Shown: positions 18,598-27,799 of the stretch, in pieces
Numbering within the stretch: the first letter of the stretch is position 1
Layout of the letters: every line of letters starts with the position of its first letter
Source of the DNA: Halopseudomonas pachastrellae
GTDB lineage: Bacteria; Pseudomonadota; Gammaproteobacteria; Pseudomonadales; Pseudomonadaceae
Direction: 5' to 3'
Assembly: GCF_900114765.1 (NCBI RefSeq)
Contig: NZ_FOUD01000022.1
Location: 1-64,000, forward strand
Length of the DNA stretch: 64,000 nucleotides
Notes under the pieces: model-generated
The model's input: only the letters and a program-made list of their open reading frames with translations
The model's database searches: none
Told to the model about the DNA's origin: nothing
Position numbers and translations under genes: made by a program

Positions 18598-20301
18598 GTG
18601 GACACCGAACTGCGCTGGTTGAAGTCGTATCCGTCGGACGTGAATTGGGAGCTTGCCTATACCCCGGAGGCCATTCCGGCGTTGCTGGACGCGGCCGTCA
18701 CCGAGTTCCCCGATAATCCGGCAATCGACTTCCTTGGCCACAAGCTTACCTACAGCGAACTCGACGCTCTGGTCTCCCGCGCGGCCTGTGGTCTGCAGAA
18801 ACTGGGGGTTGGCCCCGGCGTCCATGTGGGGCTGTATCTGCCCAACTGCCCGCATTACTTCATCGGTTTTCTCGGTGTGCTGCGCGCCGGCGGGACGGTG
18901 GTGAACTATTCACCGCTGGATGCTGAACGCACCCTCGAGCACAAGATCGAGGACAGTCAGACCGACATCATGCTGACGCTGGATCTGGAGGCCTTTTACC
19001 CGCGTATGGCGAGCCTGATGACGCGCACTCGGCTGCGTCAGCTGGTCGTGGGCAGTCTGGTCGAGTTCTGTGGTGAGGTCAGCGACGAGCAGCGCCATTT
19101 GCTTGGCAAACCGGCGATGGTGGCCTGGGGCGATCAGTGCTGCAGTTTTGCCGAGCTGCTGGACAATGCCGGCGATTATCGGGAGCACCTGCTGGCCGAT
19201 CCGGCCAACACGCTGGCTGTGCTGCAATATACCGGCGGCACCACCGGCGTCCCCAAGGGGGCGATGCTGACCCACGGCAATATCACGGCCTCCTGTGCCC
19301 AGCTGCGCGAGGTGTTGCGTTCGGCGATCGTGCCCGGGCAGGAGCGGGTGCTGGCAGTGCTGCCGCCGTTCCACATCTACGCGTTGATGGTGAATATGAT
19401 CTTTGGCCTGCGTGCTGCCGCCGAGATCTACCTGCACCCGCGTTTTGACGTGCTGACGGTGCTGCGCGAGATCAGTCAAAGCCGCATTACCACCTTCCCG
19501 GGCGTGCCGACCATGTTCATCGGCCTGCTCAGTCATCCGGAGACCGACAAGCACGATCTGTCGTCGCTGAAAATGTCCAACTCCGGTGGCGCGCCGTTGC
19601 CGGTCGAGGTCCAGCAGCAGTACTTCTCCCGTTCCGGTTGCGCCCTGCGTGAGGGCTGGGGGATGACCGAAACCACCACCAGCGGCACCTTTACGCCGCG
19701 CGACGCCCAGCCGCGCCCCGGGTCATGCGGTGTGCCGGTGCCGGGCACGCAGATTCGCATCCTGCCGCTCGACGGCGGCGAAACCGAGCTGCCGATCGGC
19801 GAGCGTGGTGAGGTCTGCATCAAGGGGCCGAATATTACCGCAGGCTACTGGAAGCGCCCGGACGCGACGGCAGAGGCAATGACTGCAGACGGCTTCCTGC
19901 GTACCGGTGATGTGGGCTACATGGACGAGGATGGTTACGTCTACATCGTCGATCGTACCAAGGACATGATCTTGTGCAGTGGTTACAACGTCTATCCGCG
20001 CGTCATCGAGGAAGCCATTTACGAGTACCCGGGCGTTGAAGAAGTCTCCGTAATCGGCATCCAGGATGCCTATCGCGGGCAGGCGCCCAAGGCCTTTATT
20101 AAACTGAAGGCCGGGGCCGAGGCGTTCGACTTTGAGACCTTGCAGGCGTTTCTGGCGTCACGACTGGGCAAGCATGAGCGGCTGTCGGCGATGGAAATTC
20201 GCCCCGAGCTGCCCAAGACGCCGGTCGGCAAGCTGTCGAAGAAGGAACTCTACGAGGAAGAGCGGCAACGTCAGGCGAGCGCCAGCGCGGCGACCGCCTG
20301 A
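18598..20301 (+). CDS. AMP-forming acyl-CoA ligase (long-chain fatty-acid type)
   Basis: A 567-residue class I adenylate-forming enzyme that activates a carboxylic acid with ATP and CoA. Motifs: P-loop YTGGTTGVPKGAMLTH, GWGMTETTTSGT, YMDEDGYVYIVDRTKDMILCSGYNVYP hinge region and the catalytic lysine in LPKTPVGKLSKKEL. Length fits FadD-like ligases. I place the start at GTG 18598, which follows GGAGAG by 7-8 bases and gives a normal N-terminus; the frame is open to a TTG at 18454, which would add 48 odd residues. It stands alone between two chemoreceptors. Chain length specificity cannot be read from sequence. Confidence 0.88.
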   Translation: MDTELRWLKSYPSDVNWELAYTPEAIPALLDAAVTEFPDNPAIDFLGHKLTYSELDALVSRAACGLQKLGVGPGVHVGLYLPNCPHYFIGFLGVLRAGGTVVNYSPLDAERTLEHKIEDSQTDIMLTLDLEAFYPRMASLMTRTRLRQLVVGSLVEFCGEVSDEQRHLLGKPAMVAWGDQCCSFAELLDNAGDYREHLLADPANTLAVLQYTGGTTGVPKGAMLTHGNITASCAQLREVLRSAIVPGQERVLAVLPPFHIYALMVNMIFGLRAAAEIYLHPRFDVLTVLREISQSRITTFPGVPTMFIGLLSHPETDKHDLSSLKMSNSGGAPLPVEVQQQYFSRSGCALREGWGMTETTTSGTFTPRDAQPRPGSCGVPVPGTQIRILPLDGGETELPIGERGEVCIKGPNITAGYWKRPDATAEAMTADGFLRTGDVGYMDEDGYVYIVDRTKDMILCSGYNVYPRVIEEAIYEYPGVEEVSVIGIQDAYRGQAPKAFIKLKAGAEAFDFETLQAFLASRLGKHERLSAMEIRPELPKTPVGKLSKKELYEEERQRQASASAATA

Positions 20302-20327
20302 GTCATGCGCAACGGCCTGGCCGCTGG

Positions 20328-21950
20328 TCAGGCCGACAGGCGCCCGGTCAGCGTTCCCAGCTCGCCAGACAGCTCGTGCAGCGTCTGGCTGGCGCGGGAG
20401 GTGCTGTCGACTTCTTTCTGGTTGGCCGCAGCGATATCGGTGATCTCGGTGATGTTGCGGCTGATGTCCTCGGCTACGCTGGTCTGCTCGTCAGCGGCGG
20501 TGGAAATCTGCCGGTTCATGTCGCGTACCGCCTCGATGGCCAGCGTGATCTGCTGCAGTCGCTCGCCCGCCTGATTGACCTGCTGCATGCTGTTTTCGCT
20601 CTGCGCCTGACCACTGGCGATGGCTTTCACCGCCTCGCCGGCACCGGTCTGCACGTCGGTGATGATCTGCTGAATTTCCGAGGTGGACTCTGCGGTGCGC
20701 TGGGCCAGGGTGCGTACTTCGTCGGCGACCACCGCAAAACCACGGCCGGCTTCACCGGCCCGGGCTGCTTCAATGGCTGCGTTGAGCGCCAGCAGGTTGG
20801 TCTGCTCGGCAATGCCCTGAATCACATCCAGTACCTTACCAATACGCGTGCTGTCGCCTTCCAGGCGCTGAATCACGTCGGTGGTATGGTTGATCTGTTG
20901 CAGCATTGCCTGCATCGCCGTAATGGTCTGCTGCATCACCGCTGCGCTCTGCTGGGCGTTGCTGTCGGCGTCGTCGGCGGCATGGGCTGCTTCGGCGGCG
21001 TGCTGCGCGACCTGAACAGCGGACGCTGACATTTCCTGCATCGCGGTTGCTACCTGGTCGGTGCGCGAGAACTGATCGCGGCTGCCCTGGGCCATGCGGG
21101 TGGCGATGGTGTTGAGCTCGCCGCTGGCGCGGTCCAGCTCGCCGGTGCTGCGCTTGAGTTGCCCAAAGGTGCTTTCCAGAAAGTCGCGCAGCTGGTTGGC
21201 GGCGCGGGCAAGGGTGCCCAGCTCATCGGCGCGATGGCTGTTGATGGGTTGGCCCAGACGCCCGTGGCTGAGCTGCTCGATCTGCCGGATCAGATGGGTA
21301 ATCGGGTTGACCAGGCGGCGGTTGACCAGCCACTGACTGAGTACGCCAATCAGCACTGCTGCGACGCAGAGGCTGACCAGCCCGATCCACAGCGCGCGGC
21401 TGGCGGCCTGATTGATGGCTGTGCTCTGCTCTTGTGCCTGCTGGTTGAGGCGTGCGGCCAGGCCACTCAGATGCTCGCTGAAGTCCCGATCAATGCCGCG
21501 CGCGGCCTGGTCGCCGGCGGTCGGATCCATGCCGGCGGACTCAAATGCGCGCAGGCTGTTGCGATAGGCGGTACCCAGGGTCTGGTGTTTCTGTGCGAGC
21601 TCACGTGCCTCTGCCTGTTGCGCACTGTCGATGTCCAGCGCGGCGATTTCCTGCAGGGTCGCCTGCACGGCGTTCTCGCTGGCCTCAAACTGGCTCCAGT
21701 ATTTGCTGCGGTCGGCGCTGTCGGTACCGCGCAGCAGCACGTTCTTCCACTCCTGCACCTGGGTCTTGAACTCCAGGTTGGCGCGGTTGATCAGGCTGGC
21801 GCTGGCCAGCGGACGCTCGAGCAGGTTCTGGTAGCTGTTGACGCTACCGGCGAGGGTCAGGGTAATGATCAGCGATACCAGCAGCATCAGTAGCAGGCTA
21901 CCGAGCATGAGTGCCAGAGTTTGCTGTCGCAGGGAACGGTTGATGGCCAT
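20328..21950 (-). CDS. Membrane methyl-accepting chemotaxis protein
   Basis: A 540-residue chemoreceptor with the standard plan: an N-terminal helix ([24 protein letters not shown]), a periplasmic four-helix ligand domain (about 40-190), a second membrane helix ([23 protein letters not shown]), a HAMP linker ([22 protein letters not shown]) and the signalling hairpin with tip [36 protein letters not shown]. The start at 21950 has AGGTGA; an upstream in-frame extension of 12 residues is unlikely. Stop is 26 bases from the convergent ligase gene. No C-terminal pentapeptide for methyltransferase binding is seen. Ligand unknown. Confidence 0.93.
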   Translation of the reverse strand: MAINRSLRQQTLALMLGSLLLMLLVSLIITLTLAGSVNSYQNLLERPLASASLINRANLEFKTQVQEWKNVLLRGTDSADRSKYWSQFEASENAVQATLQEIAALDIDSAQQAEARELAQKHQTLGTAYRNSLRAFESAGMDPTAGDQAARGIDRDFSEHLSGLAARLNQQAQEQSTAINQAASRALWIGLVSLCVAAVLIGVLSQWLVNRRLVNPITHLIRQIEQLSHGRLGQPINSHRADELGTLARAANQLRDFLESTFGQLKRSTGELDRASGELNTIATRMAQGSRDQFSRTDQVATAMQEMSASAVQVAQHAAEAAHAADDADSNAQQSAAVMQQTITAMQAMLQQINHTTDVIQRLEGDSTRIGKVLDVIQGIAEQTNLLALNAAIEAARAGEAGRGFAVVADEVRTLAQRTAESTSEIQQIITDVQTGAGEAVKAIASGQAQSENSMQQVNQAGERLQQITLAIEAVRDMNRQISTAADEQTSVAEDISRNITEITDIAAANQKEVDSTSRASQTLHELSGELGTLTGRLSA

Positions 21951-22157
21951 ATAGTCACCTGTGTTGGGGTGGGGATGGTCCTTCATCGCAGACTGAGCAT
22001 TGTGTTTGGCACCAACGGCGTGCCGGCATGTCGAAACGGCAGAACCGTTGCGGCCGCGTAGTGTATCGGCGAGCGACGAGAATTCTGAATCTTTTTGTCA
22101 CCGTCCACCGCTTATCATTGATAATGGGCGCTATTTTTCAACTCACACAGGAATCTG

Positions 22158-23132
22158 ATGATGTTGTTGGCTATTGCCGCCGTAATTGCCGGTCTGGCTC
22201 TGCTGGTCTGGAGTGCAGACCGCTTCGTGGATGGCGCCTCGGCCACCGCTACCCATGCCGGCATGCCGCCGCTGCTGATCGGTATGCTGGTTATTGGTTT
22301 TGGTACCTCGGCGCCGGAAATGGTGGTCTCGGCGCTGGCTGCCGGGCAGGGTAATCCGGGGTTGGCGCTGGGTAACGCCTACGGCTCCAACATCACCAAT
22401 ATTGCGCTGATCATCGGCCTGGTGGCGATCATCAGCCCGATCCAGGTGCACTCGCAGGTTATTCGCAAGGAACTGCCGATTCTGCTCGGCATCACCCTGC
22501 TGGCGGGTTACCAATTGCTGGATGGCGCGCTGTCGCGCAACGATGCCTGGGTGCTGCTGGGCGCCTTCTTTCTGTTGATGGGCTGGTCTGTTGTGCAGGG
22601 TATGCGCGGTAAGGACGACGCCCTGTCCGGCGAGTACGCCGAGGAAGTGGCCAGCCATGCGATGCCGCTGAACAAGGCGCTGTTCTGGCTGGTTCTGGGG
22701 CTGGTGCTGCTGATTGCCAGCTCGCGTCTGCTGGTCTGGGGGGCGGTCTACATTGCCGAGGGGCTGGGCGTCAGCGATCTGATTATCGGCCTGACCATTG
22801 TCGCTATCGGTACGTCGCTGCCTGAGCTGGCGTCCTCGCTGGCGGCCATTCGCCGCAATGAACATGACCTGGCGCTGGGTAACGTCATCGGCTCGGGGCT
22901 GTTCAACACCCTGGCGGTGGTGGGCATTGCCGCCGGCATCGCGCCGCTGGCGGTTGAGCCGGTTGTGCTCTACCGCGACTGGGTGGTGATGTTTGTGCTG
23001 ACGCTGGTGCTGCTGGTGATGGGCATCGGCCGCATGGGCAAGCAGGGCACGGTGTCCCGCTTTAACGGCGTGCTGCTGCTGGCGACTTACGTCGGTTATA
23101 CCGCCTATCTGGTTAGCACCATGCTGGCCTGA
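22158..23132 (+). CDS. Calcium/sodium antiporter (CaCA family)
   Basis: A 324-residue inner-membrane exchanger of the YrbG-type CaCA family. It has about ten hydrophobic segments in two inverted halves. The two alpha-repeats are clear: GTSAPEMVVSALAAGQGNPGLALGNAYGSNITNIA in the first half and GTSLPELASSLAAIRRNEHDLALGNVIGSGLFNTLAV in the second. These acidic and Asn residues bind the cation. The start has ACAGGAATCTG upstream. It is followed by a second membrane-protein gene (gap 92 bases), perhaps co-transcribed. Confidence 0.92.
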   Translation: MMLLAIAAVIAGLALLVWSADRFVDGASATATHAGMPPLLIGMLVIGFGTSAPEMVVSALAAGQGNPGLALGNAYGSNITNIALIIGLVAIISPIQVHSQVIRKELPILLGITLLAGYQLLDGALSRNDAWVLLGAFFLLMGWSVVQGMRGKDDALSGEYAEEVASHAMPLNKALFWLVLGLVLLIASSRLLVWGAVYIAEGLGVSDLIIGLTIVAIGTSLPELASSLAAIRRNEHDLALGNVIGSGLFNTLAVVGIAAGIAPLAVEPVVLYRDWVVMFVLTLVLLVMGIGRMGKQGTVSRFNGVLLLATYVGYTAYLVSTMLA

Positions 23133-23224
23133 GGTTGCGGCTGGCTGCTGGCGCGTCGCTGGGAGCGGGGCGCCAGCCTGTGTATGATGGCCCTTTCCCT
23201 CCGCCGGAGACTGTTTTCCCCGCC

Positions 23225-23938
23225 ATGTCCGATGCCAACTCCGCCCCCGCGCAGCACAAGCCGCGTCCGCTGATCGACCTGCTGGTCAGCATTGTTATCC
23301 CCTCGATCATCCTGATGAAGCTCAGTGGCGAGGCCCAGCTGGGCGCCGCCAACGCGCTGATTCTGGCGCTGGCGCTGCCGGTTGGCTGGGGCGTGTTCGA
23401 ACTGGTGCAGTATCGCAAGTTCAACTTTATCGCCGCGCTGGGTGTGGTCAGCGTGTTGCTGACCGGCGGTATTGGTCTGCTGCAGCTGGACAACAAGTGG
23501 CTGGCCATCAAGGAAGCGGCAGTGCCGGGCGTGCTCGGGCTGGCGGTGCTGATCTCGACCCGCACTCGCTACCCGCTGATTCGTACCATGCTGTACAACG
23601 AGAAGGTGATCAACGTCGCCCTGGTACAGGAGCGACTGCAGGAGCGCGGGCTGGTGGAAATTTTCAACCTGCGTCTGCTGCGCGCCACCTACTTCTTGGC
23701 CGGCACCTTCTTCTTTTCATCGGCGATGAATTACATCCTGGCCAAGTGGATCGTCACCAGCCCGGCCGGGACCGAAGCGTTCAACGAGCAGCTGGGCCAG
23801 ATGACCCTGGTCAGCTACCCGATGATCGCCATCCCCTCGATGGTGATGATGATGGGCATCCTGTTCTACCTCTGGCGCACTATCCACGGCCTCACTGGCC
23901 TGGCGATGGAAGAGATCATGGCGCAGCAAAAGGGCTAG
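23225..23938 (+). CDS. VC0807 family (DUF3159-like) membrane protein
   Basis: A 237-residue polytopic inner-membrane protein of the VC0807 family, function unknown. Six hydrophobic segments can be seen, with PLIDLLVSIVIPSIILMKLSG at the start and YFLAGTFFFSSAMNYILAKWIV and MIAIPSMVMMMGILFYLWRTIHGLTGL near the end. The ATG at 23225 is chosen because family members begin with a short polar leader before PLIDLL; the upstream in-frame region is unlike any signal. It may be co-transcribed with the antiporter. Confidence 0.8.
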   Translation: MSDANSAPAQHKPRPLIDLLVSIVIPSIILMKLSGEAQLGAANALILALALPVGWGVFELVQYRKFNFIAALGVVSVLLTGGIGLLQLDNKWLAIKEAAVPGVLGLAVLISTRTRYPLIRTMLYNEKVINVALVQERLQERGLVEIFNLRLLRATYFLAGTFFFSSAMNYILAKWIVTSPAGTEAFNEQLGQMTLVSYPMIAIPSMVMMMGILFYLWRTIHGLTGLAMEEIMAQQKG

Positions 23939-23980
23939 CGGGGCTAGCCAGCCGCAAGCTGCAAGCTGCAAGCTACATGA

Positions 23981-24013
23981 AAAACCCGCACGGTGTTCAG
24001 TCGCGCGGGTTTT
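23981..24013 (+). terminator. Terminator A after the VC0807-family gene
   Basis: AAAACCCGC and GCGGGTTTT arms with an ACG/CGC-rich centre, followed by TTTTCTTTT. A good intrinsic terminator, and similar in stem and neighbours to the copy at 12416-12452. Confidence 0.82.
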
Positions 24014-24098
24014 CTTTTGGCTTTATACGGGGCACGCTGTGGTAGGTGGCGCCAGCAGAACTGCATGCCGGGCGGCAGCCAACCCCAGCGCATAAACA

Positions 24099-24122
24099 AA
24101 ACCCGGCATCGAGGCCGGGTTT
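24099..24122 (-). terminator. Terminator B after the aminotransferase gene
   Basis: AACCCGGC-ATCGAG-GCCGGGTT makes an 8-9 bp stem on the minus strand, followed by TTGTTTATG. It terminates the aminotransferase transcript. It closely resembles the terminator at 12685-12708. Confidence 0.75.
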
Positions 24123-24159
24123 GCTTGTAGCTTGTAGCTTGCCGCTGTTTTTGCTGCGC

Positions 24160-25284
24160 TTAAAGCGCAGCAAAGGCCTCCCGCAGCGTGGCAACCGTGC
24201 GTTCGGGATTGTGCAGTTTGTCCAGACCGAACAGACCAAGGCGGAAGGTTTTGAAGCCTTCTGGCTCGTCGCACATCAGCGGTACGCCGGCGGCGGTCTG
24301 CAAGCCGAGCGGAGCAAACGCCTTGCCGCTCTGAATGCCGTCGTTGTCGGTGTAGCTGACCACCACGCCGGGAGCACCAAAACCGTCGGCGGCGACACTC
24401 TTGTAGCCCAGCTCCTGCATCAGCTCACGGACGGCGCTGCCCAGGGCCAGTTGTTCCTGCTTGACCTTCTCGAAGCCGTAGTCGCGGGTTTCCAGCATGG
24501 TATCGCGGAACGCCTTGAGCGCATCGGTCGGCATGGTGGCGTGATAGGCGTGGCCGCCGTTCTCGTACGCCTGCATGATCTGACGCCATTTCTTCAGGTC
24601 GGCGGCAAAGCTGGTGCTGGTGGTTTGCTCCAGTACCTGCTCGGCGCGTTCGCTGAACATCACCAGGGCGCTGCACGGGGAGGCGCTCCAGCCTTTCTGA
24701 GGCGCGCTGATCAGCACGTCGATACCGCAGGCCTGCATATCGACCCAGACGGTACCCGAGGCAATGCAGTCGAGGACGAACAGACCGCCGACTTCGTGCA
24801 CCGCATCGGCTACAGCGCGCAGGTAGTTATCAGGCAGGATGATGCCTGCTGCGGTTTCGACGTGTGGGGCGAATACCAGATCCGGTTTGCTGGCACGAAT
24901 TTCGGCGACCACCTGTTCAATCGGCGCCGGGGAAAACGCTGGCTGGTTGCCAGTGTCCGACTTGACCGCCTTGAGCACGGTTTCGCTGGCGGGGATGCGG
25001 CCCATTTCGAAGATCTGGCTCCAGCGGTAGCTGAACCAGCCGTTGCGGATGACCAGGCACTTCTTGTCTTGTGCAAACTGGCGTGCGACTGCTTCCATAC
25101 CAAAGGTACCGCCACCCGGTACCACGGCAACTGCGTTGGCGTTGTAGACGCCTTTCAGGGTGCCGGAAATATCACGCATGACCTGCTGGAATGTCTGCGA
25201 CATGTGGTTCAGGGAGCGGTCGGTAAAGACCACGGAGTATTCGAGCAGACCTTCGGGATCAATGGCAGGAACCAGTTTGGACAC
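24160..25284 (-). CDS. Class V aminotransferase, alanine-glyoxylate type
   Basis: A 374-residue PLP enzyme of the alanine:glyoxylate / serine:pyruvate aminotransferase family. The PLP lysine is Lys197 in SAPQKGWSASP and Asp172 in FVLDCIASGTVWVDM holds the ring nitrogen. VVPGGGTFGMEA binds the phosphate. Length is usual. The start codon is GTG at 25282-25284 with TGGAGAAG upstream. It is a monocistronic unit with an upstream heptad array. Exact amino donor and acceptor cannot be told. Confidence 0.9.
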   Translation of the reverse strand: MSKLVPAIDPEGLLEYSVVFTDRSLNHMSQTFQQVMRDISGTLKGVYNANAVAVVPGGGTFGMEAVARQFAQDKKCLVIRNGWFSYRWSQIFEMGRIPASETVLKAVKSDTGNQPAFSPAPIEQVVAEIRASKPDLVFAPHVETAAGIILPDNYLRAVADAVHEVGGLFVLDCIASGTVWVDMQACGIDVLISAPQKGWSASPCSALVMFSERAEQVLEQTTSTSFAADLKKWRQIMQAYENGGHAYHATMPTDALKAFRDTMLETRDYGFEKVKQEQLALGSAVRELMQELGYKSVAADGFGAPGVVVSYTDNDGIQSGKAFAPLGLQTAAGVPLMCDEPEGFKTFRLGLFGLDKLHNPERTVATLREAFAAL

Positions 25285-25420
25285 GGGGCTTCTCCAGGTG
25301 GATGACAGGAAAACGCCGGCGATGCCGGCGTTGAGTTGCTGTCCATGCTACCCCGATTCGCGTTCTGACGCAGTCCAGAAAAGCGGCGTTTTGTTATCGG
25401 AGGCTGTCGCTATATTGTTC

Positions 25421-25462
25421 GCCTGCCGCCTGCCGCCTGCCGCCTGCCGCCTGCTGCCTGTA
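25421..25462. repeat. Tandem 7-bp array GCCTGCC
   Basis: Four perfect copies of GCCTGCC are followed by GCCTGCT and GCCTGTA, all in tandem. The rest of the 289-base gap (25285-25573) shows no gene. The unit fits the pattern nnGCYTG shared with the heptads at 12.4-12.7, 24.0-24.1 and 54.8-54.9 kb. Confidence 0.85.
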
Positions 25463-25573
25463 AGCTCTCTGCAGACCAAAGAGGGAGAGGCGCAGGGTGT
25501 TCAGCATCTCCCGGCGCTCCTTCTGCCTTGCCTGGCGGCTCCGGCGGTCGGGTGACCAAAGCGGCAACAGGCT

Positions 25574-26078
25574 CTACTGATCGCGGGTCAGGTGGAAGAA
25601 GAACTCCAGTGGCATACCTTTGATGTCGCCAAGGCCAATGACCACGTCATCGTTGACCTTGCGGAAATAGTCGATGATCGGCTGCTGATCGCAGAATCAG
25701 CGCTGCAGAGACCGTGCCGTCAAATACTATTTCTCGGATCTGCGCACGGCCAAGCTTGTGATAGTTTTGCAGGCTTCCATCCGGGCCAGGGTAGAGGATC
25801 GGCTCGACATCGTTGATGCTGGTGAAGCGTATGCCGTACCAGTTCCAGCGGGTCTGGTTCGGCACCGCCATCGAACTTGCGCCACGCCAGGTACCAAGCA
25901 TGAAGTCCAGACTGACGGGCTCCAGCTGTTTGAACAGCGGCATCAAAGTGTCGGCCAAATGGGCTTCGCCGCTCGCGATCATCTGCAGCACGCGCTCTTG
26001 TGTTTAACCAGCCACGGCGGTGGTGCCAAGCGCGGCGCTCAGGCCCAATGCACTCAGGGATTGTGTTGTTTTGCTCAT
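25574..26078 (-). pseudogene. Decayed DUF4334 / GXWXG protein gene
   Basis: A gene for a DUF4334/GXWXG-type protein survives with two lesions. It starts with ATG at 26076-26078 (MSKTTQSLSALGLSAALGTT), meets an in-frame TAA at 26004-26006, continues in the same frame through DFMLGTWRGAS and REIVFDGTVSAALI, and shifts by one base near 25691-25699. The remaining frame gives QPIIDYFRKVND, IGLGDIKGMPLEFFFHLTRD and stops at 25574. The TAA could mark the end of a short leader instead, but the frame continuing in phase makes a nonsense mutation more likely. Family function is unknown. Confidence 0.75.
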
Positions 26079-26119
26079 CACTGCTGCCTCTTGTTGCGGG
26101 TCTGACAGCAAGGTGGTGG

Positions 26120-26725
26120 TCAGCCGGTGAGCATCGACCAGCAGGTCTCGCAGGCCGCCTCCAGATCCTGGCTCTGCAGCACCAGCAGGCCTTCGCGCTC
26201 GCACTTCACCAGGTTGGCAAAAGTGCCCCAAACCATGGCTAACAGCACCTCTGCACGCAGATCGCTGCGGTAAACGCCCTGCTGCTGATACAGCCGGTAC
26301 TGTGCGACCAGTGGGGCAAAGAACGTTTGCTCCAACTTGAGGCTTTGCTCGTCCAGGTACGGGCGGTGATCCTGCATTTCCAGAAACCGGTAGGTGTCCG
26401 GGTGCTCGCGGCTGTAGCGGATCATGCGTTGCCAGACGACAGCAAACTGCTGGTGTGCCGACAGGCTGTGATCCAGCCCTTCGAACAACAGGTCCCGTTT
26501 GAACTGTCGCTGCTCGCGAAATAGCTCGTTGACCAGAGCCTCCTTGCTGCTGAAATAGCGATAGATCGTGCCGGTGCCAACTTGAGCCTGTTCGGCCAAA
26601 GCCGGCATGGGAACGCCGTTCACACCACCTTCGGCAAAGACTTTCAGGGCGGCACTGAGAATGGCCTGACGTTTGTCCTTGATGCGCGGAAGGGGTGCTT
26701 TTGTGGTCATCGAATGAGTGTTCAT
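26120..26725 (-). CDS. TetR family transcriptional regulator
   Basis: A 201-residue repressor-type regulator. The N-terminal helix-turn-helix is typical (RQAILSAALKVFAEGGVNGVPMPALAEQAQVGTGTIYRYFSSKEALVNELF); the C-terminal part is a TetR ligand domain. Two starts are possible, 26725 and 26710; neither has a good ribosome site, and the first codons sit inside an operator-like sequence. It is divergent from nothing obvious: the 26826-26932 gap has no gene. The DUF4334 pseudogene lies just downstream (42 bases), so the two may have been an operon. Target unknown. Confidence 0.87.
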   Translation of the reverse strand: MNTHSMTTKAPLPRIKDKRQAILSAALKVFAEGGVNGVPMPALAEQAQVGTGTIYRYFSSKEALVNELFREQRQFKRDLLFEGLDHSLSAHQQFAVVWQRMIRYSREHPDTYRFLEMQDHRPYLDEQSLKLEQTFFAPLVAQYRLYQQQGVYRSDLRAEVLLAMVWGTFANLVKCEREGLLVLQSQDLEAACETCWSMLTG

Positions 26726-26795
26726 TTGAGCATTCTAGCCACTATCGCCAGCGTTGTGCAGTGCGTGATAGCGGCTTTCGATCGCGATCACAACG

Positions 26796-26825
26796 CCACA
26801 TTGAATGAGTGTTCATTCAATGTGG
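26796..26825. promoter_or_regulatory. Candidate TetR operator, 13-bp perfect inverted repeat
   Basis: CCACATTGAATGA-GTGT-TCATTCAATGTGG is a perfect inverted repeat with 13-bp arms and a 4-base centre. A shorter related copy, GAATGAGTGTTCATTT at 26712-26727, overlaps the TetR start codon. The shared core strongly suggests autoregulation of the TetR gene, plus a second target. Confidence 0.75.
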
Positions 26826-26932
26826 CGAGTAAACTGATCAGCGGTCAAAGCCAACTGTTTTCTCTGGAGAGGGGTAATGCAGTAGTGATGGGCGGCGACG
26901 AGGCAGTGTGTGCCCCGTCCTGCCCGGGTGGT
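26826..26932. other. Gap between operator and spuH end with no gene
   Basis: Just after the operator are a strong ribosome site (TCTGGAGAGGGG) and an ATG at 26878, but that frame stops after two codons. No terminator for the spu operon is seen before 26826. A lost divergent gene is a possible reading. Confidence 0.4.
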
Positions 26933-27799
26933 TCAGTTGCGGCGGCTGTCGATGACCGCCTGCCAGGTGATGGTTTCCTCGTCATCCGGGGGCGTCGCCC
27001 GGCGCTTTTCGGCGCTGCGGGCGATAAACCAGCCGATCAGGGTAAAGATCGACACCGCCAGCAGAATCAGACTGGCGACCGCGTTGATTTCGGGCTTCAC
27101 GCCAAGGCGTACGGCGGAGAAGACTTCCATCGGCAGCGTAGTCGAGCCGGGGCCGGAAACAAAGCTGGCCAGTACCAGATCGTCCAGCGACAGGGTAAAG
27201 GACAGCAGCCAGCCGGCGGCGATCGAGGGGGCAATCATCGGTACGGTGATCAGCAGGAAGGTTTTCCACGGCCGTGCACCGAGATCCATCGCCGCTTCTT
27301 CGACCGACTGATCCAGCTCGCCCAGACGTCCGCTGACCACCACCGCGACGTAGGCGGTACAGAAGGTCACGTGGGCGATCCAGATGGTCACCATGCCGCG
27401 CTCTGCCGGCCAGCCGACCAGTTGCGCCATGGCCACGAACAGCAGCAGCAGCGACAGACCGGTGATCACTTCAGGCATCACCAGCGGCGCGGTCACCAGC
27501 CCGGAGAACAGGGTGCGGCCACGGAAGCGCTTGATGCGGGTCATCACAAAGGCTGCCAGGGTGCCCAGCGCCACCGCCGCGGTGGCGGTGAAGAAGGCAA
27601 TCTGCAGACTGCGTTTGACCGAGTTCATCAACTGGGTGTTGTCCAGCAGGCCGACGTACCAGTGCACCGACCAACCGCCCCAGACGGTTACCAGACGCGA
27701 GGCGTTGAACGAGTAGATGACCAGAATGATCATCGGCAGGTAGATGAAGATCAGGCCCAGCCAGAGCATGACGGTGGAGAAGTTGGGACGCTTGCTCAT
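26933..27799 (-). CDS. spuH: Polyamine ABC transporter permease SpuH
   Basis: A 288-residue permease of the PotC/PotI type. Six hydrophobic helices are present, with the ABC coupling motif in the second half (EEAAMDLGARPWKTFLLITVPMIAPS). It pairs with SpuG to form the membrane channel. The stop of spuG overlaps its start by 4 bases. It is the last gene of the spuABCDEFGH operon, as in P. aeruginosa. Confidence 0.93.
   Translation of the reverse strand: MSKRPNFSTVMLWLGLIFIYLPMIILVIYSFNASRLVTVWGGWSVHWYVGLLDNTQLMNSVKRSLQIAFFTATAAVALGTLAAFVMTRIKRFRGRTLFSGLVTAPLVMPEVITGLSLLLLFVAMAQLVGWPAERGMVTIWIAHVTFCTAYVAVVVSGRLGELDQSVEEAAMDLGARPWKTFLLITVPMIAPSIAAGWLLSFTLSLDDLVLASFVSGPGSTTLPMEVFSAVRLGVKPEINAVASLILLAVSIFTLIGWFIARSAEKRRATPPDDEETITWQAVIDSRRN

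Larger units (their letters stand above)
23951..24146. repeat. Second paired-terminator region bracketed by 7-bp repeats
   Basis: This lies between the convergent VC0807-family and aminotransferase genes. It has heptads GCAAGCT (23951-23974), terminator A (23981-24013), a spacer, terminator B (24099-24122), and inverted heptads GCTTGTA/GCTTGTA/GCTTGCC (24123-24146). Content and order match 12387-12749. Confidence 0.75.

Noticed and set aside
24046-25305. A 419-residue frame on the plus strand over the aminotransferase gene
   Set aside because: The minus-strand frame has complete PLP motifs; the other frame has none.
25421-25462. CRISPR-like array
   Set aside because: The unit is 7 bases with no spacers; it is a simple tandem repeat.
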